A DNA stretch of 64,000 nucleotides from an uncultured Alphaproteobacteria bacterium (GCA_903822175.1 CAIJOB010000030.1:1-64000), one strand, 5' to 3'; positions 36,436 to 47,328 are shown, numbered from the stretch's first letter. A program made the numbers and translations. The notes: generated by a model from the sequence alone, not told the origin.

Positions 36436-37038
36436 TCAGTCGGCAGCCTTAGCCGGCGCCTTCACATCCGTCGCGGGGAAGAAGGTGTAGGAGAGGGTAA
36501 GCACCTTGCCGCCCTTGGTCTCGAAGTCCGAGGCGTACTTCGGGTCGACGAAATAGAGCACCGGCATCTCCACCGTCGCGCCCGCCGCCACCGTCTGGTC
36601 GGAGAAGCAGAAGCAGGAGAGCTTGCGGAAATAGACGCCGGCCTGATCGGGCGCGACGTTGAACACCGCGCGCGCGGTCACCGGATGATCGGCGTGGTTG
36701 GTCACCTTGAACACCGCGACCTTGGTCTCGCCGATTCTGACGGTCTGGTCGGTCTGCTCGGCGGTGAACTCCCAGGGGAGGCCCCGGACATTGGTGTCGA
36801 AGCGCACCAGCAGCGTCTGGTCCAGCACCGTGCCCGGCTTCGCCTCGGCCTTGCGCACCGTGCCGCCGTAGCCGGTGACCTGGCAGAAGACGCGGTAGAG
36901 CGGCACCGAGGCGTAGGCGGCTCCGACCATGGCGACGAAGGTCACGGCGCAGGCGAGGACGACCGCGCCGTTCTTGCTCAGCTTGCGCCGGGGCTTGGCG
37001 CCGGCCGGCGGTGACTCAGAAGGGTTATTTTGTGACAC
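36436..37038 (-). CDS. ctaG: cytochrome c oxidase assembly protein CtaG/Cox11
   Basis: 200 residues. A single N-terminal membrane anchor (about 25-45, GAVVLACAVTFVAMVGAAYA), then PLYRVFCQVTGYGGT, the Cox11 signature, and the copper-binding CFCF within KLSCFCFSDQTV. CtaG inserts Cu into the CuB site of CtaD from the periplasmic face. It overlaps the 47-codon small ORF by 14 bases. Confidence 0.97.
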   Translation of the reverse strand: MSQNNPSESPPAGAKPRRKLSKNGAVVLACAVTFVAMVGAAYASVPLYRVFCQVTGYGGTVRKAEAKPGTVLDQTLLVRFDTNVRGLPWEFTAEQTDQTVRIGETKVAVFKVTNHADHPVTARAVFNVAPDQAGVYFRKLSCFCFSDQTVAAGATVEMPVLYFVDPKYASDFETKGGKVLTLSYTFFPATDVKAPAKAAD

Positions 37039-37168
37039 TGGCGCCCAGACGCACGATGGTGACGATGAAAACCAGCACGACGAAGATCACCAACCCCAGG
37101 GCCAAGGCGATATTGCGGCCACGGCGGGCTTTCGCCTCCACTTCGGACTCGCGGCTGGGATCGCTCAT
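37025..37168 (-). CDS. 47-residue single-helix membrane protein in the cox cluster
   Basis: A small frame between ctaB and ctaG: ATGA overlap with the ctaB stop and a 14-base overlap with ctaG, so it is embedded in the operon. The N-terminal 18 residues are charged (ESEVEAKARRGR) and one helix follows (about 19-41, IALALGLVIFVVLVFIVTIV). Small proteins at this place exist in other alphaproteobacteria (often called CoxF or hypothetical). Size and position suggest a small assembly factor or subunit, not proven. Confidence 0.85.
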   Translation of the reverse strand: MSDPSRESEVEAKARRGRNIALALGLVIFVVLVFIVTIVRLGASVTK

Positions 37169-38181
37169 GACAGCAGCTTCCAGGAGAATAGGGCGAGCGG
37201 CGTGGCGCCCATCAGGTGCTCGACCAGCAGGGTGGCGAACAGCAGGGTGAGATAGAGGATCGAGAAGGCGAACAGATTGCGCGCGTCTTTGGCGCCGGCG
37301 CGCACGTCGTAGAGGCCCCCAGGACCAGAATCCGCATTTCGCTGAGCGGCCGCGTCGCCGGCCTGGCTGCGGAACAGGCGCACGGCCAGCAGCAGGAAGA
37401 CGAGGCCACCCAGGCCCGCCACCGCCAGGTAGGCGACGCCGCCCAGGCCCGTGAAGGCCGGGACCAGGCAGAGCGGCGTGAACAGCAGGCTGTAGATCAG
37501 GATCTGTTTGCGGGTCGAGGCCGCGCCGGCGACGATCGGCATCATCGGTACGCCGGCCTTCTTGTAGTCCTCGCTGGTGTAGAGGCTGAGCGCCCAGAAG
37601 TGCGGCGGGGTCCACATGAAGATGATCGCGCAGAGCAGCCAGGCGTTCAGGGGAACCGACCCCGAAGCCGCCGCCCAGCCGATCACCGGCGGCAACGCGC
37701 CGGCCAGGCCGCCGATCACGATGTTCTGCGCCGTCGAGCGCTTCAGCCAGATCGTATAGACGACCGCGTAGAAGAAGATGGTGAAGGCCAGCAAGCCCGC
37801 CGCCAGCCAGTTCAGCGCCATGCCCATCAGCATGACCGAGAACATCGACAGCACCACGCCCAGCGCCAGCGCGTCGGCGCCCTGGACCCGGCCGGCCGGC
37901 ACCGGGCGGCCACGGGTGCGGCGCATCTGGGCGTCGATGTCGGCGTCGTACCACATGTTCAGCGCCGCCGAGGCTCCGGCCCCGACCGCGATGCAGAGGA
38001 TGGCGATCGCCCCCAGGATCGGGTTCACCGGCGCGCCGGCGCAGATCAGGCCGGTGAGCGCCGTGAACACCACCAGGCTCATCACGCGCGGCTTCATCAG
38101 CTGCACGAAGTCCTGCCAGCGCGCGGGCGCCTTGACGGCCTTCGGTTTGACGGTGGTGGAGACGGCCTCGGTCATGGCCAT
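37165..38181 (-). CDS. ctaB: protoheme IX farnesyltransferase (heme O synthase)
   Basis: 338 residues from ATG 38181 (second ATG at 38175). A UbiA-superfamily enzyme with about nine helices. First Asp-rich motif NMWYDADIDAQMRRTRGRP, which binds farnesyl diphosphate-Mg; second motif in the YKKAGVPMMPIV loop region; preceded by KPRVMSLVVFTALTGL. It farnesylates heme B to heme O for aa3 oxidase. It sits 80 bases after ctaD, with a strong hairpin between. Confidence 0.96.
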   Translation of the reverse strand: MAMTEAVSTTVKPKAVKAPARWQDFVQLMKPRVMSLVVFTALTGLICAGAPVNPILGAIAILCIAVGAGASAALNMWYDADIDAQMRRTRGRPVPAGRVQGADALALGVVLSMFSVMLMGMALNWLAAGLLAFTIFFYAVVYTIWLKRSTAQNIVIGGLAGALPPVIGWAAASGSVPLNAWLLCAIIFMWTPPHFWALSLYTSEDYKKAGVPMMPIVAGAASTRKQILIYSLLFTPLCLVPAFTGLGGVAYLAVAGLGGLVFLLLAVRLFRSQAGDAAAQRNADSGPGGLYDVRAGAKDARNLFAFSILYLTLLFATLLVEHLMGATPLALFSWKLLS

Positions 38182-38202
38182 GGGACAGTACACTCAAATG
38201 AT

Positions 38203-38236
38203 CGAGGGGCGCGAACCCTGCGGTCCGCGCCCCTCG
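38203..38236. terminator. hairpin between ctaD and ctaB
   Basis: CGAGGGGCGCG pairs perfectly with CGCGCCCCTCG (11 bp) around a 12-base loop, 26 bases after the ctaD stop. No T run follows on the minus strand, so it may act as a partial terminator or a processing/stability stem that lowers expression of the downstream assembly genes relative to the structural subunits. Confidence 0.6.
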
Positions 38237-38261
38237 GGTGGTGATGGGTGGAAGCCTCGGC

Positions 38262-39947
<1,686 letters not shown>

Positions 39948-39952
39948 CTAGA

Positions 39953-40942
39953 TCAATGCGTGGCCGCGGCCGGAGCCGCGGGCTTGGTGGTGGACGCGGG
40001 CGCGGCGGCGGCCGGCGCAGCAGCGGCCGGTGTCGCAGCGGCGGGAGCCGGCGTAGCGGAAGCCGCGGCGGCCGGAGCAGCCGCGGGAGCGGCGGCGGCG
40101 GGCGCGGGCGGCGGGGCGGAGCCGATCGGCACACCCTTCTTCGACAGCACCCAGGCGTCGAAGTCGGCCTGGCTGACCACCTTCACCTCGATGGGCATGA
40201 AGGCGTGGTCGATGCCGCAGAGCTCGCGGCAGGAGCCGTAGTAGGTGCCGATGCGGTCGACCTTGAACCAGGTGGAGTTCAGCCGCCCAGGCACGGCGTC
40301 CATGATCACGCCGAACGAGGGCACCGCCCAGGCGTGGATCACGTCAGAGCCGGTGGTGAGGATCTGGACCACCTGATTGACCGGCACCACCAGGGGCTGC
40401 GTGGTGGCGAGCTTGTAGGGCACGCCGGCCGCCTTGGCCTTGTCCTCAGGCAGGATGTTGGAGACGAACTCCGGCATCTTCTGGTCGGGATATTCGTAGC
40501 CCCAGTACCACTGATAGCCCGTGGCCTTCACGGTCATGTAGGGCTTGGGCATGTCGTGGTACTCGAACAACAGCTTGAACGAGAAGACCGCGATCACCAC
40601 CAGGATGAGCACTGGAACCAGCGTCCAGATCACCTCCAGCGGGGTGTTGTGGCTCCACTTGGCCGGCACCGGGTTCGAGCGCTTGTTGTAGCGGAAGATG
40701 ATCCACAGCAGCAGGCCCAGCACGAACAGGGTGATGATCGTGATGATCGGCAACAGGATCATGTTGTGGAAGAAGATCGCGTCGCGCTTCAGCGGCGTGA
40801 CGCCGGCGCTCATGCCGATCGCCTTGTCGATCGGCTGACCGATCACTTCGTCCGCCAGCGCTGACGCGCCCCAGAACATCGTCATGGCGCCTGTGGCGAT
40901 CCCTGCCGTCAGCGCCCGCATCCCCTGAAACCTAGACTGCAT
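39953..40942 (-). CDS. ctaC: cytochrome c oxidase subunit II
   Basis: 329 residues from ATG 40942, with GAGGGGAC directly upstream; the longer frame to 41065 is rejected. Signal sequence, two membrane helices (about 62-85 and 105-125), the aromatic electron-entry patch TGYQWYWGYEYPD and the CuA ligands in SCRELCGIDHAFM. After the domain ends at about residue 280 there is a 50-residue Ala/Pro tail (APAAAAP repeats) without sequence complexity. Subunit II accepts electrons from cytochrome c. It begins the cox transcript. Confidence 0.97.
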   Translation of the reverse strand: MQSRFQGMRALTAGIATGAMTMFWGASALADEVIGQPIDKAIGMSAGVTPLKRDAIFFHNMILLPIITIITLFVLGLLLWIIFRYNKRSNPVPAKWSHNTPLEVIWTLVPVLILVVIAVFSFKLLFEYHDMPKPYMTVKATGYQWYWGYEYPDQKMPEFVSNILPEDKAKAAGVPYKLATTQPLVVPVNQVVQILTTGSDVIHAWAVPSFGVIMDAVPGRLNSTWFKVDRIGTYYGSCRELCGIDHAFMPIEVKVVSQADFDAWVLSKKGVPIGSAPPPAPAAAAPAAAPAAAASATPAPAAATPAAAAPAAAAPASTTKPAAPAAATH

Positions 40943-41198
40943 GTCCCCTCGGTCTGGCTGGCCGGCGCACATCGCGACTCGGGCGATTTGGCCGACAGTA
41001 CAGAACGGCGCGCACGGACGCTCGCGCGCCCTGCTTAGCCCTTCATCGCGGGTGCATACGCGCATCCCTTGGGCTTGCCAAGCCGCGACGCCGCCCCCAT
41101 GCGCCCGCCAAGGCCGGACACTCGCCGCAGAGGGCGAAAGAAGGCGGAACCGCCAGCTTTCCGAGCCTGTTTCGCCGACTCATGTTCGAAGGACGCCG

Positions 41199-41570
41199 AT
41201 GCACTTGAGCCCAGATCACGAACGGGCCATCCGCAGGGAATTCGACTCGCTGGTGAACCTGGAGCCGGCCGAGCTGAAGGCTTGGCTGAAACGCCCTGAA
41301 AGCCTGAAGGTCGGCATGGTCCGCCGGGGCGAGACGGAATCGGTGGGCCGCCAGTCGGCGAAGAAGATCCTGGCGATCCGGGCCACCCCGATCGACGACC
41401 TGACCGACCCCGACTACGCCCACATGAAAAAGGTCATCGGCTATTGCCGCCGCCACCTGGCGCAGAGGCCGCAAGCCTGGCGAACCGGCGGCGACGTCAC
41501 CAACACCCGCTGGCGCTGGAGCCTGATGAACTGGGGCCACGATCCCCTGCGCGGGCGGCGCGGAGGCTAA
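41199..41570 (+). CDS. DUF3140 domain protein
   Basis: 123 residues from ATG 41199 with AAGGA upstream. The DUF3140 pattern is visible along the whole length: an amphipathic start (HERAIRREFDSLVNLEP), AELKAWLKRPESLKVG, SVGRQSAKKILAI, MKKVIGYCRRHLAQRP and the end block NTRWRWSLMNWGHDP. Strongly basic. Some relatives are annotated as DNA-binding, but this is not settled. It is transcribed away from the cox cluster. Confidence 0.9.
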   Translation: MHLSPDHERAIRREFDSLVNLEPAELKAWLKRPESLKVGMVRRGETESVGRQSAKKILAIRATPIDDLTDPDYAHMKKVIGYCRRHLAQRPQAWRTGGDVTNTRWRWSLMNWGHDPLRGRRGG

Positions 41571-41623
41571 GCCGTCAAAAATGTCCACTCGCCACAAACC
41601 GGCGTTCGGGCGAAGACTACCGC

Positions 41624-42583
41624 ATGAGAACTCAGGCTGCCGCCCTGTTGCTCACCCTGGCCTGCGCCGCGGCCCAGGCAGGCCCTAAGGCGCCGCCGGC
41701 GGACCTGAGCGGCCTTTGGACCAACGTCACCGTCACCCCCATCGAGCGCCCCGCCGCTTTTGACGGCCCGACCACCACCGAGGCCAAGGCGAAAGCCTAC
41801 GAGGCCGCCAACCCGCAGGCCTTCGCCAGCGCCGACATCGACACCATCGGCGGGCGCCAGACCGAGTGGTGGGAATACGGCGGCCCGATGATCCGCATCG
41901 GCGGCCAGATCCACACCGCCATGATCGTCGAACCGGCGGACGGCAAGCTGCCCTACACGAGCGCCGGGCGCGCGCTGATGGAGGCGAAGCTCAAGACCCG
42001 CACCAGCGGCTTCGACAATCCCGAAGACCGGCCGCCCACCGAGCGCTGCCTGATGGGTGGCTCCAGCTCCTCCAGCGTCCCGATGATGCCGCACTGGGAC
42101 AACAGCCACTACCAGATCGTCCAGACCCGCGACTTCGTGGCCATCCGCATGGAGTCCGGGCGCGACCCTCGGATCATTCGGCTCGGAGGCGCTTTGGGCC
42201 CCGGCGGCCACGCCCCGGCGGCGATCCGTCCCTGGGCCGGCGATTCCATCGGACATTGGGAAGGCCGCACCCTGGTGGTGGAGACCACCAATCTGAACGC
42301 CGGCGAGGCGTTCAAGTCGCCGCAGCCGCTGTACATCTCCAGGGACGCCAAGGTCACCGAGCGGTTCACCCGGGTCTCGGCGGGCGAGATCGTCTACGAT
42401 TTCATCGTCGAGGACCCTGCGGTCTACGCCAAGCCCTGGCGCGCCCAGCTGGTGTTCCGGACCAGCAAGGGTCCGTTGTTCGAATACGCCTGTCACGAAG
42501 GCAACTATGCGCTCCCCGGCATCCTGGCCGGGGCGCGGCACGATGAGCAGGTCGCCGCCCAGAGCCACGCCGCGGGGAAATAG
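41624..42583 (+). CDS. hypothetical secreted protein
   Basis: 319 residues from ATG 41624, with a signal peptide (AAALLLTLACAAAQAG). Mature part: LSGLWTNVTVTPIERP, EWWEYGGPMIRIGGQIHTAMIV, TERCLMGGSSSSSVPMMP, HYQIVQTRDFVAI, GHWEGRTLVVETTNL and a closing YACHEGNYALPGIL. This WT...HWEGxTLVVET arrangement is common in exported proteins of Caulobacterales and Sphingomonadales, usually annotated hypothetical; no catalytic set is apparent. Two cysteines are spaced far apart. It lies 67 bases before tldD on the same strand. Confidence 0.82.
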   Translation: MRTQAAALLLTLACAAAQAGPKAPPADLSGLWTNVTVTPIERPAAFDGPTTTEAKAKAYEAANPQAFASADIDTIGGRQTEWWEYGGPMIRIGGQIHTAMIVEPADGKLPYTSAGRALMEAKLKTRTSGFDNPEDRPPTERCLMGGSSSSSVPMMPHWDNSHYQIVQTRDFVAIRMESGRDPRIIRLGGALGPGGHAPAAIRPWAGDSIGHWEGRTLVVETTNLNAGEAFKSPQPLYISRDAKVTERFTRVSAGEIVYDFIVEDPAVYAKPWRAQLVFRTSKGPLFEYACHEGNYALPGILAGARHDEQVAAQSHAAGK

Positions 42584-42650
42584 CTTCAGGTTTTCCAGGC
42601 CAGGGTTTGTAGGGATGACGCAGGCCGCCGGCCTCCCTATCTTCCCAGGC

Positions 42651-44081
42651 ATGAACGCTCACACGCCGACGCCCTCCATCCTCGATTCCGCCGGGGTTGA
42701 TCCCAAGCGCGCCGAGGAGATCCTCGGCGAGGCGCTCCAGGGCGCCGACGACGGGGAGCTGTTCGTCGAGCGGTCCGAGAGCGAGAGCTTCCTGTTCGAC
42801 GATGGGCGGCTGAAGTCGGCGGCCTTCGACGCCACCGAGGGCTTCGGCCTGCGTGTGGTGGCCGGCGAAACGGCGGGCTACGCCCACGCCAGCGAAATCT
42901 CCGAGGCCGCGATCCGCCGCGCCGGCCAGTCGGCGGCGCTGGCCAAGCGTGGCTATTCCGGCGTGGCCGCTGAGGGTCCGCGCGCCACCAACGCCAAGCT
43001 CTATGGCGAAGACGACCCGCTGGCCTCGCCGGACTTCGCCGACAAGGTCGCCTTGCTGCAGGAGATCGACGCCTGGTGCCGGGATCGCGATCCGCGGGTC
43101 GTGCAGGTGATGGCGTCGCTGGCTGGCGAGCGGCGGACGATCGAGATCCTGCGCGCCGACGGCCGGCTGATCCGCGATGTGCGGCCGCTGGCCCGGGTCA
43201 ATATCCAGCTCACCGTCGAGCGCGACGGCAAGCGCGAGGCCGGCTACTCCGGCGCCGGCGGCCGCGCCGGCTTCGAGGCCTGGATCACCCCGGAAAGCTG
43301 GAAGGAACAGGCCGAGGAGGCGCTGCGCCAGGCCCTGGTCAACCTCGACGCGGTCCCCTGCCCGGCCGGCGAGATGGACGTGGTGCTGGGTCCCGGCTGG
43401 AACGGCGTGCTGCTGCACGAGGCCGTGGGCCACGGCCTGGAAGGCGACTTCAACCGTAAAGGCACCTCAGCCTTCTCCGGCCGGATCGGCGAACGCGTCG
43501 CGGCGCCGGGCGTCACGGTCTTTGACGACGGGGCGATCCAGAGCCGCCGCGGCTCGCTGACCATCGACGACGAGGGCACGCCAACCGGCCGGACCGTGCT
43601 GATCGAGGACGGCATCCTGGTCGGCTACATGCACGACCGGATGAGCGCGCGGCTGATGGGTCTGCAGGCCACCGGCAATGGCCGGCGCCAGTCCTACGCC
43701 CACCTGCCCATGCCGCGCATGACCAACACAGCCATGATGGGCGGAAGCCACACCCAGGCCGAGATGATCGCCTCGACCAAGCGCGGGCTCTACTGCGCCA
43801 ACTTCGGCGGCGGCCAGGTGGACATCACCAACGGCAAGTTCGTCTTCCAGTGCACCGAGGCCTACCTGATCGAGGACGGCAAGGTCACCACGCCTGTGAA
43901 GGGCGCGACCCTGATCGGCGACGGCCCGTCGGCGCTCACCCGGGTCACGATGATCGGCGACGACTTCTGCTTCGACAACGGCGTCGGCGTCTGCGGCAAG
44001 GCCGGCCAGAGCGTGCCCGTCGGCGTCGGCCAGCCCTCCCTGAAGATCACCGGGCTCACTGTCGGCGGGACCAGCCTCTAG
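42651..44081 (+). CDS. tldD: metalloprotease TldD
   Basis: 476 residues from ATG 42651. TldD is the catalytic half of the TldD/TldE heterodimer that degrades unfolded peptides, helps remove CcdA and matures microcin B17 in E. coli. The zinc motif is HEAVGHGLEGD (about residue 260). Other blocks: LFVERSESESFLFDDGRLK near the start, MPRMTNTAM, FGGGQVDITNGKFVFQCTEAYL and a glycine-rich C-terminus (GVCGKAGQSVPVG). No tldE is in the window. It overlaps the PhzF stop by four bases. The gene is also close to ctaC in C. crescentus. Confidence 0.96.
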   Translation: MNAHTPTPSILDSAGVDPKRAEEILGEALQGADDGELFVERSESESFLFDDGRLKSAAFDATEGFGLRVVAGETAGYAHASEISEAAIRRAGQSAALAKRGYSGVAAEGPRATNAKLYGEDDPLASPDFADKVALLQEIDAWCRDRDPRVVQVMASLAGERRTIEILRADGRLIRDVRPLARVNIQLTVERDGKREAGYSGAGGRAGFEAWITPESWKEQAEEALRQALVNLDAVPCPAGEMDVVLGPGWNGVLLHEAVGHGLEGDFNRKGTSAFSGRIGERVAAPGVTVFDDGAIQSRRGSLTIDDEGTPTGRTVLIEDGILVGYMHDRMSARLMGLQATGNGRRQSYAHLPMPRMTNTAMMGGSHTQAEMIASTKRGLYCANFGGGQVDITNGKFVFQCTEAYLIEDGKVTTPVKGATLIGDGPSALTRVTMIGDDFCFDNGVGVCGKAGQSVPVGVGQPSLKITGLTVGGTSL

Positions 44082-44965
44082 AGCGTCACCTGGCCCCGGA
44101 ACATCGGGGCGCAGCCGCCGCCGACCGAGGCGCGGACACCGTCGGCGGCGCGGCGGGCGGTGACGTTCAGCTGGCTTGGGCGGCCCATCTCGACGCCCTG
44201 GGTGATCTCGCAGCGGCCTTCGGAGTCCGTCGACAGCGAGAGCAGCAGCGCGCCCACCGTGGCGCTGGCGCTGCCGGTGGCGGCGTCCTCGAAGGTGCCG
44301 GAGAGCGGGGCGAACATCCGGGCGCGCAGCTTGTCGCCATCCCGGACATAGAGGAAAAGCGACAGCCGGTCGCTGCCGTGGTCGGTCTCGGCCATGGTCT
44401 GGCGGAAGGCCGCGAGATCGGGCCCGGAGCGACCCAGCGCCTCGGCCGTCGTCTCGGCGAAGAAGAAGTCGACCCCCAGCGTGGCCAGCACCGGGGGATG
44501 GTTGGTGGTGATGATGTCGGCGGCCGTCAGGCTGGCGCAGGCGGCGGCCTGGGCGGCGGTAAGCTGCGCGCCGGTCACCAGGGCCCGCGGCGCGTCGATC
44601 ACCGCACCGGTCAGGGCGCCGGCGGCGTCTCTGGCCACGCGGACCTCCACCAGCCCCGCGATCTCCTCGAACTTGAGCGTCCCATTGGTGTCGCGGCCCA
44701 TGCCGGCGAGCACGAAGCCCGTGCCGACATTTGGGTGGCCGGCGAAGGGCATCTCGGCGGTGCGATTGAAGATGCGCACGCGGGCGGTGTTGGCCGGGTC
44801 GATGGGCGGCAGGACGAAGGTCGTCTCCGACAGGTTCATCTCGGCGGCCAGGCTCTGCATCTGGGCGTCGGTCATGCCGCGCGCGTCGGGGAACACCGCC
44901 AGCGGATTGCCGCCGAACGGGCTGTCGGTGAAGACGTCGAGGGTCACGAAGTCATAGGTCGGCAT
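44078..44965 (-). CDS. PhzF family isomerase-like protein
   Basis: 295 residues. N-terminus YDFVTLDVFTDSPFGGNPLAVF and the catalytic Glu segment LSETTFVLPP (about residue 47) define the family, with MPFAGHPNVGTGFVL and the C-terminal FAPLSGTFEDAATGSASATVGALL. PhzF isomerises a phenazine precursor, but most relatives outside phenazine clusters act on unknown small acids, and there are no phenazine genes here. A perfect 22-base palindrome lies 52 bases upstream of its start. Confidence 0.93.
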   Translation of the reverse strand: MPTYDFVTLDVFTDSPFGGNPLAVFPDARGMTDAQMQSLAAEMNLSETTFVLPPIDPANTARVRIFNRTAEMPFAGHPNVGTGFVLAGMGRDTNGTLKFEEIAGLVEVRVARDAAGALTGAVIDAPRALVTGAQLTAAQAAACASLTAADIITTNHPPVLATLGVDFFFAETTAEALGRSGPDLAAFRQTMAETDHGSDRLSLFLYVRDGDKLRARMFAPLSGTFEDAATGSASATVGALLLSLSTDSEGRCEITQGVEMGRPSQLNVTARRAADGVRASVGGGCAPMFRGQVTL

Positions 44966-45016
44966 GGCAGGGCCTCGGCGCGGGTCGCGGACGACTGCTT
45001 CCTCGCAGAGCCGGAC

Positions 45017-45038
45017 AAATTAGCCAAGTGGCTAATTT
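45017..45038. promoter_or_regulatory. perfect palindromic operator candidate
   Basis: Two ten-base arms, AAATTAGCCA and TGGCTAATTT, are exact complements around AG. It sits in an AT-rich pocket between divergent genes, 52 bases from the PhzF start and 174 bases from the first receptor start. The arm length and AT-rich edges are typical of dimeric regulators such as MarR or TetR types. No regulator gene is adjacent. Confidence 0.7.
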
Positions 45039-45139
45039 CTAAGCTTGAGCGCAGAAGCTTTCGTGCGTGAAACATTACTCCTGTAAATTCCGCGACTTGG
45101 CCGAAGTCACCGCGAAACCTTTCCGCGATTTAACCCAGG

Positions 45140-45159
45140 ATTACGGGCATTTAATTGGC
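45140..45159 (+). promoter_or_regulatory. motif shared by both receptor genes, copy 1
   Basis: ATTAC-N6-TTAATTGGC, 17 of 20 positions identical to the sequence at 47329-47348. It ends 52 bases before the ATG of the first TonB-dependent receptor gene. The shared position indicates common regulation. Confidence 0.6.
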
Positions 45160-45211
45160 GCGAACCCCCCGGTGCGGGCCAGTTGGCCCCGGTTTCTGGG
45201 GAGCCGGTTGG

Positions 45212-47272
45212 ATGTTTCTGTTTGTATTGGCGCAGGCGGTGGCGGCCGTCGTGGCGCCCGCGACGGCCCCACCTGTGGACTCAGGGGCTCAAGCGCCCGC
45301 GCCGGCGGCGATCCAAGCCCCGGCCCAGGCGGGGGTCGTCAGCTACGCGCCTGACTTCTTCACCGACGTCCATCCGAACACCGCGCTGGATATGATCAAC
45401 CGTCTGCCCAGCTTCGCGCTCGACAGCGGCTCGGGCGTGCGCGGCTATGAGGGCGCGGCGGGCAATGTGCTGATCGACGGCCGCCGCCCGGCGGTGAAGA
45501 GCGAGGGCATCGGGTCCATCCTGCAGCGGATCCTGGCCACCCACGTGGCGCGCATCGACGTGATCCGCGGCGGCGCCCCCGGCATCGACATGCAGGGCAA
45601 GACGGTGATCGCCAACGTCATCACCAAGCAGCAGAACGGCGCGCGCGGCATCTTCCACTACGCCGACCAGCACGACAGCGACGGGCGCAGCTTCCGCACT
45701 CTGCGGGTCGAAGGCTCCGGCCAGGTGGGCCAGCGCACCTGGGAAGGCGGCCTGACGGTCTCCGGCTTCATCGACGATGGCTATGGCGACGGCCCGCGGA
45801 CGATCGCCAACGGCGACGGCACGTCCAGGCTGCTGGGCCACATCCACGCCCAGGCCTGGGGCACCCAGGAGATAGCCACCGGAGCCACCGAGGCGCCGCT
45901 GGCCGGCGGCAGCCTGCGGATCAACGCCCGCCTGTTCGGCCAAGCCTACGACAGCGCCGAACTCGACACGACCCAGTTCCCCGACACCCACACCGAGCAC
46001 GACCACCAGGACGACAACAAGGCGCAGAGCGAGATCGGCGCGCGCTACAACCACCCGCTCGGCGGCCGGACCAGCATCGAGATCGTGGCGCTGCGCCAGG
46101 ACCAGCGCGAGCGCTACGCCGACGCCTTCAACAATCCGACCGACGCTCAGATCTTCAAACAGGCCACCGACACGTCGGAGACCATCCTGCGCGGGGTGGT
46201 GAAATTCCAGCAGACCTCGACGCTCTTCTGGGAAGCCGGAGCGGAAGGCGCCTATAACGCGCTGGATAACCACCTGAGGTTCACCGACAACGGCGCCCTG
46301 CAGCAGATTCCGGCCGCCGACGTCATGGTCGACGAGAAGCGCGGCGAGGCCTTCGGCAAGGCGGTCTGGCGGCCCTTCTCGACGGTCACCATCGAGGGCG
46401 CGGTGCGCGAGGAAGGCTCGCAGATCGAGTCCTCCGGCGACGTAACGCTGTCCAAGACGCTCTACTATACCAAGCCCAGAATCCTGGTGACCTGGTCGCC
46501 TTCCGCCGACACCCAGCTGCGCTTCCGCTATGAACGCGAAGTGGGCCAGCTCGATTTCGGCTCGTTCGTCGCCTCCAGCTCACTCACCACCGGCACCATC
46601 GCCGCCGGCAATCCGAACCTGGTGCCGTCCCAGGACTGGGCGAGCGAGATCGCTCTGGAGCAGCACTTTCTGGGCAGCGGCGGCATCACGCTGACGGCGC
46701 GCCACCTGCAGATCACCGACGTCATCGACCGCGCGCCGATCTCCGTGCCGGGCGGCCAGACCTTCGACTCCCCGGCCAACATCGGCGACGGGACCGAGGA
46801 CGACTTCCTGGTCAACATCACCCTGCCGCTCGACAAGATCGGCCTGAAGGGCGCGCAGATCCGCGGCGACTACACGCGGCGCCTGTCGCAGGTGACCGAC
46901 CCGACGACCCGAACGCCGCGGCCGATCAGCGGCGAGCACCCCAACGACTGGGACTTCCACTTCAGCCAGCCGATCGGCCGGGTGATCTACGGCGTCGACG
47001 TGGGCGGCGGCTGGCAGCAGCGCTACTACCGCTTCAACCAGATCGAGATCGACAAGCTGCAGACCTATGTGACGCCCTATTGGGAGTTCAAGCCGAACCC
47101 CAAGCTCAGCATCCGCTTCGAGTTGGACAACGCCACGGCGCGCCCGTTCAAGCACGTCTACGAGAACTGGGACGGCCTGCGCAGCCTGAGCACGGTCAGC
47201 ACAGTCGAGCAACGCACATACAAGCCCGGGCGAATCTTCTACGTCCGCCTGCGAAAGACCTTCGGAAACTGA
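45212..47272 (+). CDS. TonB-dependent receptor-like outer membrane protein (copy 1)
   Basis: 686 residues from ATG 45212 with GGGAG upstream; the frame is open further 5'. Signal peptide at 1-15, then a Pro/Ala linker, then a compact plug (about 50-150): MINRLPSFALDSGSGVRGYEG, GNVLIDGRRP and RIDVIRGGAPGIDMQGKTVIANV. The plug is followed by a beta-barrel of short alternating strands to the end (FYVRLRKTFGN). The terminal aromatic expected at the very end of a barrel is two residues inside the C-terminus. A typical TonB box is not obvious. It is paralogous to the next gene along its whole length, separated by 123 bases; both plugs share the RGYEGAAGNVLIDG block. Substrate unknown; the adjacent POT transporter suggests peptides. 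Confidence 0.88.
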   Translation: MFLFVLAQAVAAVVAPATAPPVDSGAQAPAPAAIQAPAQAGVVSYAPDFFTDVHPNTALDMINRLPSFALDSGSGVRGYEGAAGNVLIDGRRPAVKSEGIGSILQRILATHVARIDVIRGGAPGIDMQGKTVIANVITKQQNGARGIFHYADQHDSDGRSFRTLRVEGSGQVGQRTWEGGLTVSGFIDDGYGDGPRTIANGDGTSRLLGHIHAQAWGTQEIATGATEAPLAGGSLRINARLFGQAYDSAELDTTQFPDTHTEHDHQDDNKAQSEIGARYNHPLGGRTSIEIVALRQDQRERYADAFNNPTDAQIFKQATDTSETILRGVVKFQQTSTLFWEAGAEGAYNALDNHLRFTDNGALQQIPAADVMVDEKRGEAFGKAVWRPFSTVTIEGAVREEGSQIESSGDVTLSKTLYYTKPRILVTWSPSADTQLRFRYEREVGQLDFGSFVASSSLTTGTIAAGNPNLVPSQDWASEIALEQHFLGSGGITLTARHLQITDVIDRAPISVPGGQTFDSPANIGDGTEDDFLVNITLPLDKIGLKGAQIRGDYTRRLSQVTDPTTRTPRPISGEHPNDWDFHFSQPIGRVIYGVDVGGGWQQRYYRFNQIEIDKLQTYVTPYWEFKPNPKLSIRFELDNATARPFKHVYENWDGLRSLSTVSTVEQRTYKPGRIFYVRLRKTFGN

Positions 47273-47328
47273 GCGACGAATAGACAAAAATCGCCGACGA
47301 ACGGCATTCGCGTACACGGGTTCTGTAT

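Noticed and set aside
45067-45354. Plus-strand frame upstream of the first receptor gene
   Set aside because: It begins in the AT-rich regulatory region and overlaps the receptor gene in another frame; no ribosome site or family similarity.
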